A stretch of 64,000 nt of DNA from Rhodoflexus caldus (lineage in GTDB: Bacteria > Bacteroidota > Bacteroidia > Cytophagales > Thermoflexibacteraceae). Positions 44,301-52,028 of this stretch are shown here, one piece after another. The notes below the pieces were generated by a model. The model worked only from the letters and a program-made list of their open reading frames with translations, was not told the origin of the DNA and made no database searches. Positions within the stretch are counted from its first letter, which is position 1. Every line of letters starts with the position of its first letter. The stretch lies in assembly GCF_021206925.1 (NCBI RefSeq), contig NZ_JAJPRF010000014.1:1-64000 (forward strand), in the 5' to 3' direction. A program made the position numbers and the translations under genes.

Positions 44301-47300
44301 CCGATGATAGTATGCGGCCCTGCCCCCGGAATGTTAAAATAAATAGCATTCACCCCGGGCAAAGCATTGGCTTCCTCCGCAGCTGCCCGCAGCGAGCAGT
44401 TGCCCGTTCCGTCATCGCAAATGCCATCGCCCGGGTTGCTGTCGGGCGTATTGGCCGTCGTATTCACCACAAAAATACCTGATGAAAGTATTTGTGGCGA
44501 TGAAAACGGCGAAGTATTACCCGCAGCATCGGTGGCCGTTGCCGTGTAACGGTGGCCGGGGACGGGCGCAAAAGGAATTGACCACGTGCCGCCGCTGACA
44601 ATGGTTTCGCCAATCAGCAGCCTGCCTTCGGCTGTGTTGGGTGAAGGTAGGCCGTTATTGGTGAAAATCTGTATTCGGTCGCCGTCGGTGCCTGTGCCGC
44701 TAAGTGTAAGGTCAGCAGCGGCAATGGCATTAATTGCGGGAGCAGCTTTGTCATTGTTCGCACCTACGTCTAACACAATGCCATCGCCCGTGTTGTTGTA
44801 GATGCGGTTGTGCAAAATGCGGTTGTTGGTGTTTGCACCAAGGCTGCCGATAACAACCCCCGCGCCGTTGTGGGCAATAATATTTCCTTGCCATGCATCG
44901 TTGCCGCCTATCTGATTGGAAGTGCTGTTGTCATCTATCAATACGGCAGTGCCTGAGTTGCCCAACGGGGCAATGCGATTGGCTGCCACACCAATGGCAT
45001 TGCCCCAAACGTAGATGCCTGTGGCATCAGCCCCCAAATTAATCGCTGTGCCGCTGATGCCACTGATGAGGTTGCCTGTTTCGGTATTGTTTGAGCGTCC
45101 GATAAATTGGTCGGCCGCATTGGCAACCGAAATGCCAAGCGAAGTGGCAACTGCTGCATTTCCTGCCGCATTCGTACCGATGTAGTTGCCTATTACTTTG
45201 TTGTTTGTGCCTGCGCCTTCAATTAAAACACCTGTTTCCAAACCGGCTATTACGTTGCGGCGGGACTCTATTCCATTGCCGATAAAGTTACCAAAAGATA
45301 AACTCCCTCTGATGGCTACTCCTGTGCCAAAGTTGTTGTAACTGTTGGCGCCCGTTGCATCCAAGCCAATGTAATTGCCAACAATGCGGTTATCGTAAGC
45401 ATCGTTTATCAGCACGCCCGTGCCGAATTCCTGTACTTCAATCACGTTCATGCCGGCAGGTGTACCGTCGCCGATAATGGTACTGTTTACAAATGTGCCT
45501 ATGAAAATTCCGCCATCGTTGGCATTAGGCAAAAATGAGTTATCAGGCCTGATACCGATGAAGCAGCCCGTTACTTTGCAATCGGATACATCCAAACCAC
45601 CGATGTTAATGGCAGCGCCGCTTTGGTTGGTAATGGAAAGCCCACGGACTTCTATGCGCGCTGCCGCAAGCCTCAACCCGTTAGATGTGGCAGCTCCTAC
45701 ACGGTTGATTTCTATTTGGATAACGGCATTATTGGGTAACCCAATGGCATTGCTGTTGGGAACAGCACCGGGTTGCGAATAGCCGTCTATGAGCACCTGT
45801 TCGTTAATATCGGGCAAATCGTCGGTGAGGAAGATGGTATGAGGCCCTGCCCCGGGTATATTGAAACGAATCAGGTCAAAGCCTGCGGAGGCATTGGCTT
45901 CTTCAATGGCTGCCCGCAATGTGCAGTTGCCCGTGCCGTCGTCGCAAATGCCGTCGCCCGGGTTGGCATCGGGCGTGTCGGCGGTGCTGTTTACCACCAG
46001 CTCTTCCGTTTTGAAAATGGCATATTTGCGAGGCGTTTCGCTGATGGTCATATTGCTTGCTTCCATAAAAAAATCTAACCCGCCAAAAACAGCAGAGGGA
46101 TAGCGCTGCCATACGCCGTCAAATACATACAAGCGTTGGAAAGCAGGATTGCCGACATTCAAAGCCGAGGGGTAAATCATGCTGAAAGTACCTACGGCAA
46201 CAGTTCCCGCACCTGTGGGCGCTTGCATCTCAATTTCAAAGTTGGCATAATCGGAAGTTAATGCAGGCGGGAAAAAACCGATTGCGGCAGGCTCCATCAC
46301 CCGAAAGTAGTAAATGCCCGCCGTGGCCATGTCGCCTACATTAACCGTAATCGGGGAACCCACAATTGTGGCCATCCTCAACTCTTTGGCAGGCTCTGCC
46401 GCATTGAAAAATACGCCCCAGCGACCCGAGCCGTTGGTTTGTACAACCCCTCCTTCGGGATATGCCACAATGCCGCCCGCTACAATCAGGTTGTTTGCAC
46501 CCAACCGTATGCTGCCGCTGCTCAGGAACAGGGCGTTGGTTGTTATGTTTCCTGCCGGTAGTTTGACGCTGTTGCTGACTTCCAGCGTGCGATAAACCGA
46601 AAGTGCGGGAATGATTTGCGTAGAACTTCCCCCGAAATGAATCGTGCTGTTTTCTCCCAAGCCGGAAGTTGTTACCAGCAACTTAGCATCTGTAAGCCCC
46701 GCTACGGCACCGTCTAATCGGAGTTGGTGGTCTTCGCCCTGCATGTCGAGGATGCCGTCCGCATCTACCTGCATCAGCCCGCTAATCCGCAGACTCTGCG
46801 GAAAAATGGCGGAAAAACTCCATATGCCGACTTTTATAATGAGCGAAGAAAGTAAAGTCTGTTGAGGCGAACTGTACTTAACTTCGGCTGTGGGCGTGTT
46901 CTTTTCAATGAGAACGCCCACACTGCCCGATATGTTCTCTACCGTAAAATTAACATTGGCACCACCGATAAAAGCGATTTGCCCAATGCCCGATGAGGCA
47001 GTGATAACGGCAGTGCTTGCTACCTGTTGCAGGTTGTTAAGCACTTGCAGTTGGCTGTTTCCCCGCAAGTCCAACGTACCGTCCGATTGCACAAAATCGC
47101 CTTCTACTCTCAGCCGCCCCGGGTCGCTCCCCGATGACAACCGCAAAAAACCGCCTGCAATGTTTGCATCTCCCGTAACGGTCAATTGTCTTGGGGCAGT
47201 AGCAGCCAGATTTAGCGTACCGGTACCTGTGCTAACCATATCCAGCGATGTCAGCGTGAGGTTGCGGTCTATCAAAAAATCACTGCTTTGTCCGCTGCAA

Positions 47301-48046
47301 TCCCACGTCAAATTACCAAAAACGGGGGCTCCCCAATGGTCAAATTCCGTGGCATCGCTGATGCCGCTAATCAATACGGTTGATAAAGGTTTATAAATAG
47401 CCGCTGGAATGCTGTCGCCATTGACATTGTGGATGTATGTTGAACCGTCGCGAAAGTCTATCAACCCTTGATTGCCCGCACGGAAGGCACTGAGCCTACC
47501 ATATCCCGAGGCTGGCCCTGCCACATGTGTTGCCTCAATGCTGCCTTCAATCACAAAAATTGAAAAATTATTGGCAGGTCGCAAGCAAAATACGGCATTA
47601 GGGGCTGAACCGCCGTACAGTTGCAACGACTGCCCCGACGCATGAACGAAATTACTCAATACGTTCAAGAAAGTAGGTATGGTAAGCGATGTAGTAAAGG
47701 CCACTCTGTCCGATGAGCCGAAATTGACAATTTCCAATCCTCCGACTGAGGTATTGGTAACTGAAAAAACAACCGTAACGCTTCCCGTTTGCACCCCTGC
47801 CAGCGACGAAATATCGGAGCCGTCAAAAATAGCGCGGTCTATAATGCCGGGGACACCTGCGCCGCCTGCCCCGCCTAATGTAAGCGACCAGTTAGCCGTG
47901 CTGTTCCATACGCCACCGATTCCACCCACCCAGTAATAGTCTGCGGCCGAAGTCTGTATTGCCCAGAATAACAGTACGAATAAGCCTGCAAAACTTTTAC
48001 GACACCATTTTTTAAAAAAGAAAACGTTTTGTAAATAATACGGCAT
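38303..48046 (-). CDS. Giant T9SS-secreted modular surface protein
   Basis: A 3247-residue exported protein. It has an N-terminal signal (SFAGLFVLLFWAIQTSA) and then YYWVGGIGGVWNSTANWS, common at the start of Bacteroidota surface proteins. Two CSLREA-type modules (NPGDGICDDGTGNC) lie near residues 685-740 and 1193-1250, each followed by parallel beta-helix repeats with NNxIGG/GNYIG motifs. About five fibronectin-III-like modules (about 1815-2390) precede an IPT/TIG-like domain (about 2392-2485), an LRR domain (about 2645-2900) and two Ig-like domains. The end (LRIYPNPSAGG...GVYLLQIETSEGVIVRKLVKK, about 3162-3247) is a type A T9SS sorting domain, so it should cross the outer membrane and stay on the surface. 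Likely an adhesin or glycan-binding protein. It stands alone between the glycan operon and the origin. Confidence 0.9.
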   Translation of the reverse strand: MPYYLQNVFFFKKWCRKSFAGLFVLLFWAIQTSAADYYWVGGIGGVWNSTANWSLTLGGAGGAGVPGIIDRAIFDGSDISSLAGVQTGSVTVVFSVTNTSVGGLEIVNFGSSDRVAFTTSLTIPTFLNVLSNFVHASGQSLQLYGGSAPNAVFCLRPANNFSIFVIEGSIEATHVAGPASGYGRLSAFRAGNQGLIDFRDGSTYIHNVNGDSIPAAIYKPLSTVLISGISDATEFDHWGAPVFGNLTWDCSGQSSDFLIDRNLTLTSLDMVSTGTGTLNLAATAPRQLTVTGDANIAGGFLRLSSGSDPGRLRVEGDFVQSDGTLDLRGNSQLQVLNNLQQVASTAVITASSGIGQIAFIGGANVNFTVENISGSVGVLIEKNTPTAEVKYSSPQQTLLSSLIIKVGIWSFSAIFPQSLRISGLMQVDADGILDMQGEDHQLRLDGAVAGLTDAKLLVTTSGLGENSTIHFGGSSTQIIPALSVYRTLEVSNSVKLPAGNITTNALFLSSGSIRLGANNLIVAGGIVAYPEGGVVQTNGSGRWGVFFNAAEPAKELRMATIVGSPITVNVGDMATAGIYYFRVMEPAAIGFFPPALTSDYANFEIEMQAPTGAGTVAVGTFSMIYPSALNVGNPAFQRLYVFDGVWQRYPSAVFGGLDFFMEASNMTISETPRKYAIFKTEELVVNSTADTPDANPGDGICDDGTGNCTLRAAIEEANASAGFDLIRFNIPGAGPHTIFLTDDLPDINEQVLIDGYSQPGAVPNSNAIGLPNNAVIQIEINRVGAATSNGLRLAAARIEVRGLSITNQSGAAINIGGLDVSDCKVTGCFIGIRPDNSFLPNANDGGIFIGTFVNSTIIGDGTPAGMNVIEVQEFGTGVLINDAYDNRIVGNYIGLDATGANSYNNFGTGVAIRGSLSFGNFIGNGIESRRNVIAGLETGVLIEGAGTNNKVIGNYIGTNAAGNAAVATSLGISVANAADQFIGRSNNTETGNLISGISGTAINLGADATGIYVWGNAIGVAANRIAPLGNSGTAVLIDDNSTSNQIGGNDAWQGNIIAHNGAGVVIGSLGANTNNRILHNRIYNNTGDGIVLDVGANNDKAAPAINAIAAADLTLSGTGTDGDRIQIFTNNGLPSPNTAEGRLLIGETIVSGGTWSIPFAPVPGHRYTATATDAAGNTSPFSSPQILSSGIFVVNTTANTPDSNPGDGICDDGTGNCSLRAAAEEANALPGVNAIYFNIPGAGPHTIIGSFSFSDRVVINGYTQPGAAPAVSLSTPADIRIEIQGAIQFDTQTTPFTSSASYSHLSGVAIAGGVFGEITISAGVSNVSVKGNYIGREPDADLVATPSVSKINVVGNNNTIGGRNIAERNLLGGSITLQGSNNTVQGNFIAVKPNGIDIDAIPSMSAGISISGNDNVIGGAELGMPNLIGGAQVGVRVSGGTGNNFRNNRIFCNELAAAELVAGGNNDKSPPTVTSFTPNLINPFMELRGRSVPFDTITVYRDNSLTCAFTTAPRQAREIIATTLTDLDGDWSVSLPGVSRGDRLVVSATDIADNTSPFVQLPAFLLSFTNIPDQLVSPGTLRHILSQFSLENVTQGAADLPDFTGVLIPFRGTYTNTDISQFELYQNTADNFSTATLVNAAFPTNTGSGEDINFLILSPVSIAPGDVRYFWVTADIAPLANSGETVRTGIIRKNNFVFNGAASIVGIDSLPAQGIQTVCSLPVPTATVTLVPIIGGTAELSATATGVSNFRWYDVPTGGTPLATTSGVFITPPVIVPVTFYVSSYDPVLACESSRVPVLVTPIGGLAPTVQATAVTVTNITPTSAELNWANGNGTHRLVIITDDTSPVSPPLNNTSYTANTVYGGSGNQVVFNGSGAGPVTVTGLLPAAQYTVQVFEYNENLPNITYNINPDTGNPANFSTLAAEPLNPPLNLTLTPVSGVQVTGLFDPPVTPADGYLVLRRLTGDPQTFPIDGQAYMPGTVYAGQMVVASGVSLSFNDIYALIPLTDYTYDVYAYNGSPLTRNYLISAVLSGSVQTLPPTPDPLAQPAPLTITNITATSATGNVILTTGCGCSGYLATIRPLGTSEAPPQDGVAYAVGSFIAPNVRVVYRGNLNTFFINNLLPDTEYVVSVYALNGTGIATNYLITPSLLARFQTQVKTPDASPTALVFSGITDRKIEGAFTPSFGGAAGYLVIRRPQGSTRILPQDGTNYAVGATLAPNHWVVAQGNNLSFVANGLQPATEYVFDVYAYNGNGTRRLYRTTDPLSGAAATLATEPAATPVDLRFTRRTKSGLGGEFTESLPAPENYLITIRLSDTPPFVPEDSKSYNVGEIINGVRIIGIDDTRQFSAAQLEADTPYAVDVYAFNGRGNTANYTAQALTGVGRTLPFTPILQNISPTFTIAEGAATVLTLFGDDFLPGAVVRWNGGIRLATTFVNSRQLQAIIPPELTANIGTAQISVANSTDVVPAPELVSENRAFEVHAGLNIGFAGVDAGNIDPNTDKHPLYVISLFARGQAQVLQGLQLRTEGTFTAQDLKPNGFRLWLSSNASYDPQDRELAVVPSAGAGSTLTFGNLNLNLQRSTNLFLILTADIAVQAQAGRTIRIGTVAQTQVTLANNELAKIGVNPLPAGGTQTINSAQVNNPMDIERLRRLYNATGGEDWHEKWNFNDPPGTWRGIKVENGEVVGIDLSGNNLSGDLAAVFEANIVAFGKLRYLNLSGNRLSGLFPGWVLNLEELEYLDLSRNDFSGEVPDGISRLRKLVTLILSENRFDRLSGQIGALANMEAFLLNNNRFAVLPFELTSLQKLRTLIVRNNQLVHLPDIFAPLQQLRYLDVSFNLLTALPASISRLTALEVFLFHNNEISDLPPLDALRRLQKLYAYSNKLDFADLLPLMPLFRPIDFIYAPQARIGTPQIINAEQGSSFLLEIRTGGEQNRYRWLRNGVQVVATDNPALPINSATAAQSGIYTVEVTNPEAPALTLLSAEYDVRLSCGSSVTGINTRLTVSGGLNFCEGEAIFVQLSAARNQNVVELLWLKDGQGIGGAASLNFTAREPGTYAVRMLTEGGCTVLSESITIRRNPAPVVRIRTENGRMTAETSGEVISYQWFKDNVQVADANRAQFEPSESGFYRVRITDRNGCTAFSEPEGFNVTALPTEPVWAHELRIYPNPSAGGVFQVKFPVTMLRQSNAAHTLRITDLQGRLIAAHSLTANDLLFGAQLNLEAQVSGVYLLQIETSEGVIVRKLVKK

Positions 48047-48260
48047 TTTTTTATCGTTTAGTATTTTTAGCTTTAATTACCTGATTATCAGTTCTAATTT
48101 ACGATAAATAACGGACGAAAAAATGCCCGAGTAAGTTTTTAAAAATTAATTCATCTTTTAAAAAAGGCTATTCGTAGCTTTCTTTTTATTTAGCTTTCTT
48201 TTCCTACTTTCTTAGAATTACTGCAAATTGCTCATTTTCAACAAATTACACCTTTAAAAT
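48047..48260. other. AT-rich segment left of the iterons (possible unwinding element)
   Basis: About 210 bp of strongly AT-rich DNA lie between the giant gene's start and the first iteron. This is the usual place and composition for a DNA unwinding element in iteron origins, and it must also hold the promoter of the giant gene. I saw no convincing DnaA box (TTATnCACA). Confidence 0.4.
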
Positions 48261-48674
48261 GCTACAAATTTGTGTAGATTGCAAGTAAAAATGCTACAAA
48301 TTTGTGCCTACTCTCCTGCTTGTCTGCTACTAATTTGTGTTGTTTCCCCGCTTAACCGCTACTAATTTGTGCATGTTGTTTTTTTAGAAGTTGTTGATAT
48401 TTTAAACACCCCCTTTTGACTGCTACAAATACGTGCATCCCCCTTTTCCCCTACTGACTGCTACAAATTTGTGTATGTGTGCATGCTTAACTGCTACAAA
48501 TTTGTGTGCTGCAACAAAGCCAACGGCAGGCGCTTATTTCCGCATCAAGTCGCGAGTTGCTGACTGCTACAAATTTGTGTACACCTGTTTTTAACTGCTA
48601 CAAATTTGTGCGTGCGATGCTTTTTTGCCCTACCAACAGGCTCCCTTTGAATTGATAACTGCTACAAATTTGTG
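48261..48674 (+). repeat. Ten direct iterons of a replication origin (oriV)
   Basis: Ten copies of GCTACAAATTTGTG or close variants, all in one orientation, start at 48261, 48293, 48326, 48358, 48422, 48460, 48493, 48566, 48597 and 48661. Seven are exact; 48326 and 48358 read GCTACTAATTTGTG and 48422 reads GCTACAAATACGTG. Right-hand copies extend to TRACTGCTACAAATTTGTG. Spacing is mostly 31-33 or about 64 bases, that is, whole multiples of about three helical turns, which places Rep molecules on one face of the DNA. A Rep_3-type initiator gene lies directly downstream. Confidence 0.92.
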
Positions 48675-48695
48675 CAATGCTTTTTTTTACAATTT

Positions 48696-48724
48696 CTGCT
48701 ACGTAAAATTTTGATTTGTAGCAG
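48696..48724. promoter_or_regulatory. Inverted iteron-like operator before rep
   Basis: CTGCTAC (48696-48702) and GTAGCAG (48718-48724) are a perfect 7-bp inverted repeat whose arms equal the 5' half of the iteron; the right arm extends to TTTGTAGCAG, that is CTGCTACAAA reversed. In iteron plasmids such an inverted pair is bound by Rep dimers to repress rep. It lies 66 bases before the chosen rep start. Confidence 0.7.
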
Positions 48725-48790
48725 CTATCAGTTAAGTTAGAACGTGTTTTTGCATGATTGCAGCGTATTTACTGTACATATAGTGCTAAT

Positions 48791-50128
48791 ATGATTCACA
48801 TGAAAGAAAAGAAAAAACATCCGATACACTATACCGTATTTCATCCAAACATACTGATAGGCGTTAATACCGAACTAAAACTGGCAGAACAACGGCTGTA
48901 TATGGAAGTGTTAAATTTCAACCATTTGGCCGAGCCGGACAGGTTAGACTATGAAATACCCTACGAATTTATCACCCACAGCACCGACAAAAAGGTTATC
49001 CAGAAAAAGGCACATCAGGAGTTTACCCGCATTGCCGAAGTGCTGCAAAAACGTGTTTTTCGCTTGGATAAGGAGTTTATGCAAACGCATTTCAACGAAA
49101 AATATGCCGTTACTTTTAACCCCTTTCCGGTGATTAAATACAAGGAAAAGCACTTTCAAGTGCGCCTGAATGAGTATTTAAAGGCTATTTTGGTAAAATT
49201 GGAAACCGGATTTACCAAAGGCGATATTGAATTGCTTCGCACCTTCCGCAGCGAATACTCTTTTTTGATGTACTGGCTCATCCGCGAACAGCAGTGGAAA
49301 CAGCGCGGCGGCATGTTGGAGTTTACGGTTGAGGGCTTGAAAAAAGCCTTAGGTTGCGAAGACCAATACGAAGGAAGATTCAATAATTTCAAGGCACGCG
49401 TATTGGACGTAGTCTATGAAGAATTTAAAGGGACTTGGGTAGAGTTTGAATACGAAATCGTGCGCGGCGGAAAAGGCGGCAAAGCCATTCAGGCCATCCG
49501 ATTTCACTTTAAAAACGATGCACAGCAAGAACGCACGCTGGCCCCTGTTGCGCAATATGAGTGGGAAAACGAACTGTTGCGCTATGGCGTACAGGAACGC
49601 GATATATGGCGCATCCGCGACTGGGTAAACACTTCTGCACCTTTGAAAGACGATTACATCTGGGATTCGTTCTATGTGGAAACCTGTATTAAGATGGCGC
49701 AGGAGCACTACCGCAGCAAAAAACAGCAACAGAAAGCCAAACAAATACAAAACATGGCTAACTACATTTATGCTGCTTTGATTAATGGCTGGTGGTTGCC
49801 CGAAATAGAGTTTCGCCGCAGTGAATTGCAGAAAAAGTCTTTGGCGATGCTGGTGCAGTCGGGTGCTAAAAGAAACCCTGCACCCGTAACGGCCGAGGCA
49901 GCGGAAAATGCCGCTGTGTCTGCTTTGACCAAAGCAACGGCCTATGCGGTGGAGCGGCAGGCCGAAATTCCATTTGCTGCTGCCAAGCCCAAGTTTACCA
50001 TGCCTTATGCCGATTTTCAGGCAACCTATCGTGCGTATTGCGAAGCCACCGGCGAAACTGTCGGGGAGGCTGAGTTTGCCACACGCCTTGGCTATGTCAT
50101 CGCCGGCGATGTGGTGGAAAAACGGTAG
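48791..50128 (+). CDS. Rep_3-type replication initiator protein
   Basis: A plasmid-type initiator of 445 residues from the ATG at 48791; an ATG at 48800 and a TTG at 48758 are alternatives. The N-terminal part (HPNILIGVNTELKLAEQRLYMEVLNFN, EIPYEFITHS, RIAEVLQKRVFRL) and the second part (LKAILVKLETGFTKGDIELLRTFRSEYSFLMYWLIREQQWKQ, FTVEGLKKALGCEDQYEGRFNNFKARVLDVVYEEF) form the two winged-helix domains of the RepB/Rep_3 family. A C-terminal extension of about 170 residues ends in an Ala/Thr-rich tail. It should bind the upstream iterons, open the origin and repress itself through the inverted half-sites. Confidence 0.92.
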   Translation: MIHMKEKKKHPIHYTVFHPNILIGVNTELKLAEQRLYMEVLNFNHLAEPDRLDYEIPYEFITHSTDKKVIQKKAHQEFTRIAEVLQKRVFRLDKEFMQTHFNEKYAVTFNPFPVIKYKEKHFQVRLNEYLKAILVKLETGFTKGDIELLRTFRSEYSFLMYWLIREQQWKQRGGMLEFTVEGLKKALGCEDQYEGRFNNFKARVLDVVYEEFKGTWVEFEYEIVRGGKGGKAIQAIRFHFKNDAQQERTLAPVAQYEWENELLRYGVQERDIWRIRDWVNTSAPLKDDYIWDSFYVETCIKMAQEHYRSKKQQQKAKQIQNMANYIYAALINGWWLPEIEFRRSELQKKSLAMLVQSGAKRNPAPVTAEAAENAAVSALTKATAYAVERQAEIPFAAAKPKFTMPYADFQATYRAYCEATGETVGEAEFATRLGYVIAGDVVEKR

Positions 50129-50155
50129 TCTTCCCCCTTTGATTTTTATGTGTTC

Positions 50156-50190
50156 AAGGAGCTATCCGCAAGCAAGGGTAGCTCCTTTTA
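50156..50190. terminator. Terminator between convergent rep and parB
   Basis: AAGGAGCTA(T)CC pairs with GGTAGCTCCTT across a short loop, with one bulged T, and is followed on the plus strand by TTTAGTTTTT. It lies 28 bp after the rep stop and just before the parB stop on the other strand. Confidence 0.7.
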
Positions 50191-50194
50191 GTTT

Positions 50195-51097
50195 TTACAA
50201 AAGGCTTTCCAAAGTATCCATCAATGCCTTTGCTTGTTCTAAGGCACTTCTGTTGCGTTTTTTAACGGCCTGCCCCAATAGTTTGACAATATTGTTTTTC
50301 ACCTGTTCGGCTGCTTTTGCCGTGTCATTAGCGGTTGCGGTGTCTGCCGATACGGCTGCCGGTTCGGGGGCAGCGGTTTGCTCTTTGGCTTTTCGGTAGG
50401 CTTCGGCAAAGCTGCTGCCGTTCATGATGTACTCTCCCATTTCTGCCAATATATCGTCTTCGTTGGCAAGATTAGTGAGCTGCAACTTGCTGAATTTGAC
50501 GCGCTTGTTGAGCATGTCCCATTTGAGTTGCTCGTTGCCTTGCGTGAGTTTGTCTAAGGCCTCGGCAAACTTTTCATCGGTTCGGATGGTTTTTTCCGAT
50601 ACCTGATGTTGTTCTGCCAATCGCTCGGCGGTGCGCTCGCCTTCACCTGTCTTCTGAAACTGATTGCTGCCTGTGCCGCCTATTTTGCGTTTTTCCTGTT
50701 TGTATTGCAAGCCGCGCAGGTAGGCTTTGGTTTCTTCGGTAACGTTGCGCTTGCCCAACTGGTTGTTAATCATCCAGTCTTTGGCGGCTTCTTCATCGGC
50801 AAAGTCAATCAACTGAACGCGAAACGGCAGGTTGTAAGTGGTGCAAATTTGGTAGCGGTTATGCCCGTCTATCAGGATATACTTGCCATCGCGTTGCCAA
50901 ACGATGAGCGCATCGCGGCAGCCTTCTTTGCGGATGTTGTCTTCCAACTGGCGGTATTCGTCTTCGGCCAGCGGCGGAATGAAGTGCTTGAACTGTTCTT
51001 CAATAACAATGTTTTCGCGGATATATTCCAACGATTGTTGGTTTTGCTTTTCCGCTTGTTCTACCAACTTATCAAATTTAAATGCCTTTTTTGCCAT
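50195..51097 (-). CDS. parB: ParB-family partition protein
   Basis: A 300-residue centromere-binding protein. The N-terminal ParB/sulfiredoxin-like CTPase region includes EDNIRKEGCRDALIVWQRDGKYILIDGHNRYQIC, with the GHxR motif in GHNRYQ; LGKRNVTEETKAYLRGLQYKQEKR and AERLAEQHQVSEKTIRTDEKFAEAL (about 155-180) form the helix-turn-helix region. It should load at parS sites and segregate the replicon with ParA. The gene is downstream of parA with a 77-bp gap, on the strand opposite to rep. The C-terminus is Ala-rich and probably dimerises. Confidence 0.9.
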   Translation of the reverse strand: MAKKAFKFDKLVEQAEKQNQQSLEYIRENIVIEEQFKHFIPPLAEDEYRQLEDNIRKEGCRDALIVWQRDGKYILIDGHNRYQICTTYNLPFRVQLIDFADEEAAKDWMINNQLGKRNVTEETKAYLRGLQYKQEKRKIGGTGSNQFQKTGEGERTAERLAEQHQVSEKTIRTDEKFAEALDKLTQGNEQLKWDMLNKRVKFSKLQLTNLANEDDILAEMGEYIMNGSSFAEAYRKAKEQTAAPEPAAVSADTATANDTAKAAEQVKNNIVKLLGQAVKKRNRSALEQAKALMDTLESLL

Positions 51098-51174
51098 GCT
51101 TTACAGTAGATTTTTTACACACTCAAATCACTCAACCATCCCGTCAATCGTTTCGTCATCTCATCCTTGCCCGA

Positions 51175-51921
51175 CTATGCCACCTGATTGCCTATGATTT
51201 CTTTGGCTAGTGCCATGTAGTCTTCTGCGCCTGCCGAGCGGGGGCTGTATTCAAAAATATCTTTCCCAACCGATGTAGCTTCTGCCAAACTGATATTTTG
51301 GCGAATGGCCGATTGATAAACCTTGCCGTGATAGATATCGCGGACGGTTTCGGCTATGTGCTGACGGAAAACGGTTTTATTGATTTGCGTAATGAGCAGT
51401 CCGGCAATTTCAATGGTCGGGTTTAGGTTTTCGCGGATGCTTTCTACCAGCCGCAAGATGGTTTGCAGACCTTTTACGGCCAAATATTCGGACTGCACCA
51501 CAATCATTACTTCGGTGGCTGCAATCAAGGCATTGGTGGTCAGGATGCCCAACGAAGGCGGACAATCTATCAGAATAAAATCGTAGTTGTCTTTGACGGT
51601 GCGCAGGGCATTTTTGAGGCGAAAATAGCCATTGACATCGGCTTGCAGTTTTACTTCGGCTTCCGACAGGTCTAAATCTGCCGGTACAAGGTCTAAGTTA
51701 GCCGCCAAATTCATAATAGGCAGCGGTTCGTTTTCACAAACAGCCTGATAAATATTTCGCTCGGGCTCTTCCACACCGATTGCCTGTGAGAGGTTTGCCT
51801 GCGGGTCTATGTCTATGATAAGTGTTTTCCGGCCATTAAGGGAAAGGGCTTTGCCCAAGTTGAGCGTGGTCGTAGTTTTACCCACGCCGCCTTTGTGGTT
51901 GATGATGGCGATAATTTTCAT
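51175..51921 (-). CDS. parA: ParA-family partition ATPase
   Basis: A 248-residue ATPase from the ATG at 51921 (MKIIAIINHKGGVGKTT). The deviant Walker A KGGVGKTT lies at about 9-16, Walker A' is LIIDIDPQANLS and Walker B is FILIDCPPSLGILT. There is no N-terminal helix-turn-helix, as in small chromosomal Soj-type and type Ib-like ParA proteins, so the protein probably does not repress its own operon directly. It drives replicon positioning on the nucleoid with ParB. Confidence 0.93.
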   Translation of the reverse strand: MKIIAIINHKGGVGKTTTTLNLGKALSLNGRKTLIIDIDPQANLSQAIGVEEPERNIYQAVCENEPLPIMNLAANLDLVPADLDLSEAEVKLQADVNGYFRLKNALRTVKDNYDFILIDCPPSLGILTTNALIAATEVMIVVQSEYLAVKGLQTILRLVESIRENLNPTIEIAGLLITQINKTVFRQHIAETVRDIYHGKVYQSAIRQNISLAEATSVGKDIFEYSPRSAGAEDYMALAKEIIGNQVA

Positions 51922-51982
51922 CCGTTGCAAGTTGGTTTGACGTGTACGAAATTAGGATTTTATATGGTTTACACAAAAAAAC

Positions 51983-52011
51983 AGCAGCGTGGTAATATTT
52001 ACCGCGCTGCT
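51983..52011 (-). terminator. Palindrome family copy a; terminator of the heme oxygenase gene
   Basis: AGCAGCGTGGTAA and TTACCGCGCTGCT form a 13-bp stem (one G-T wobble) around TAT. On the minus strand it is followed by seven T (51980-51974 region), so it fits a rho-independent terminator after the gene ending at 52029. Close copies occur at 52825 and 59250. Confidence 0.75.
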
Positions 52012-52028
52012 CTTGGGGGTGTTGTTAC

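Noticed and set aside
48047-48260. DnaA boxes in the AT-rich origin flank
   Set aside because: No site matched TTATnCACA closely enough on either strand by eye.
48261-48674. Possible CRISPR array
   Set aside because: Repeats are only 14-19 bp, spacing varies from 31 to 73 bases, there are no cas genes, and a Rep_3 gene follows; iterons fit better.
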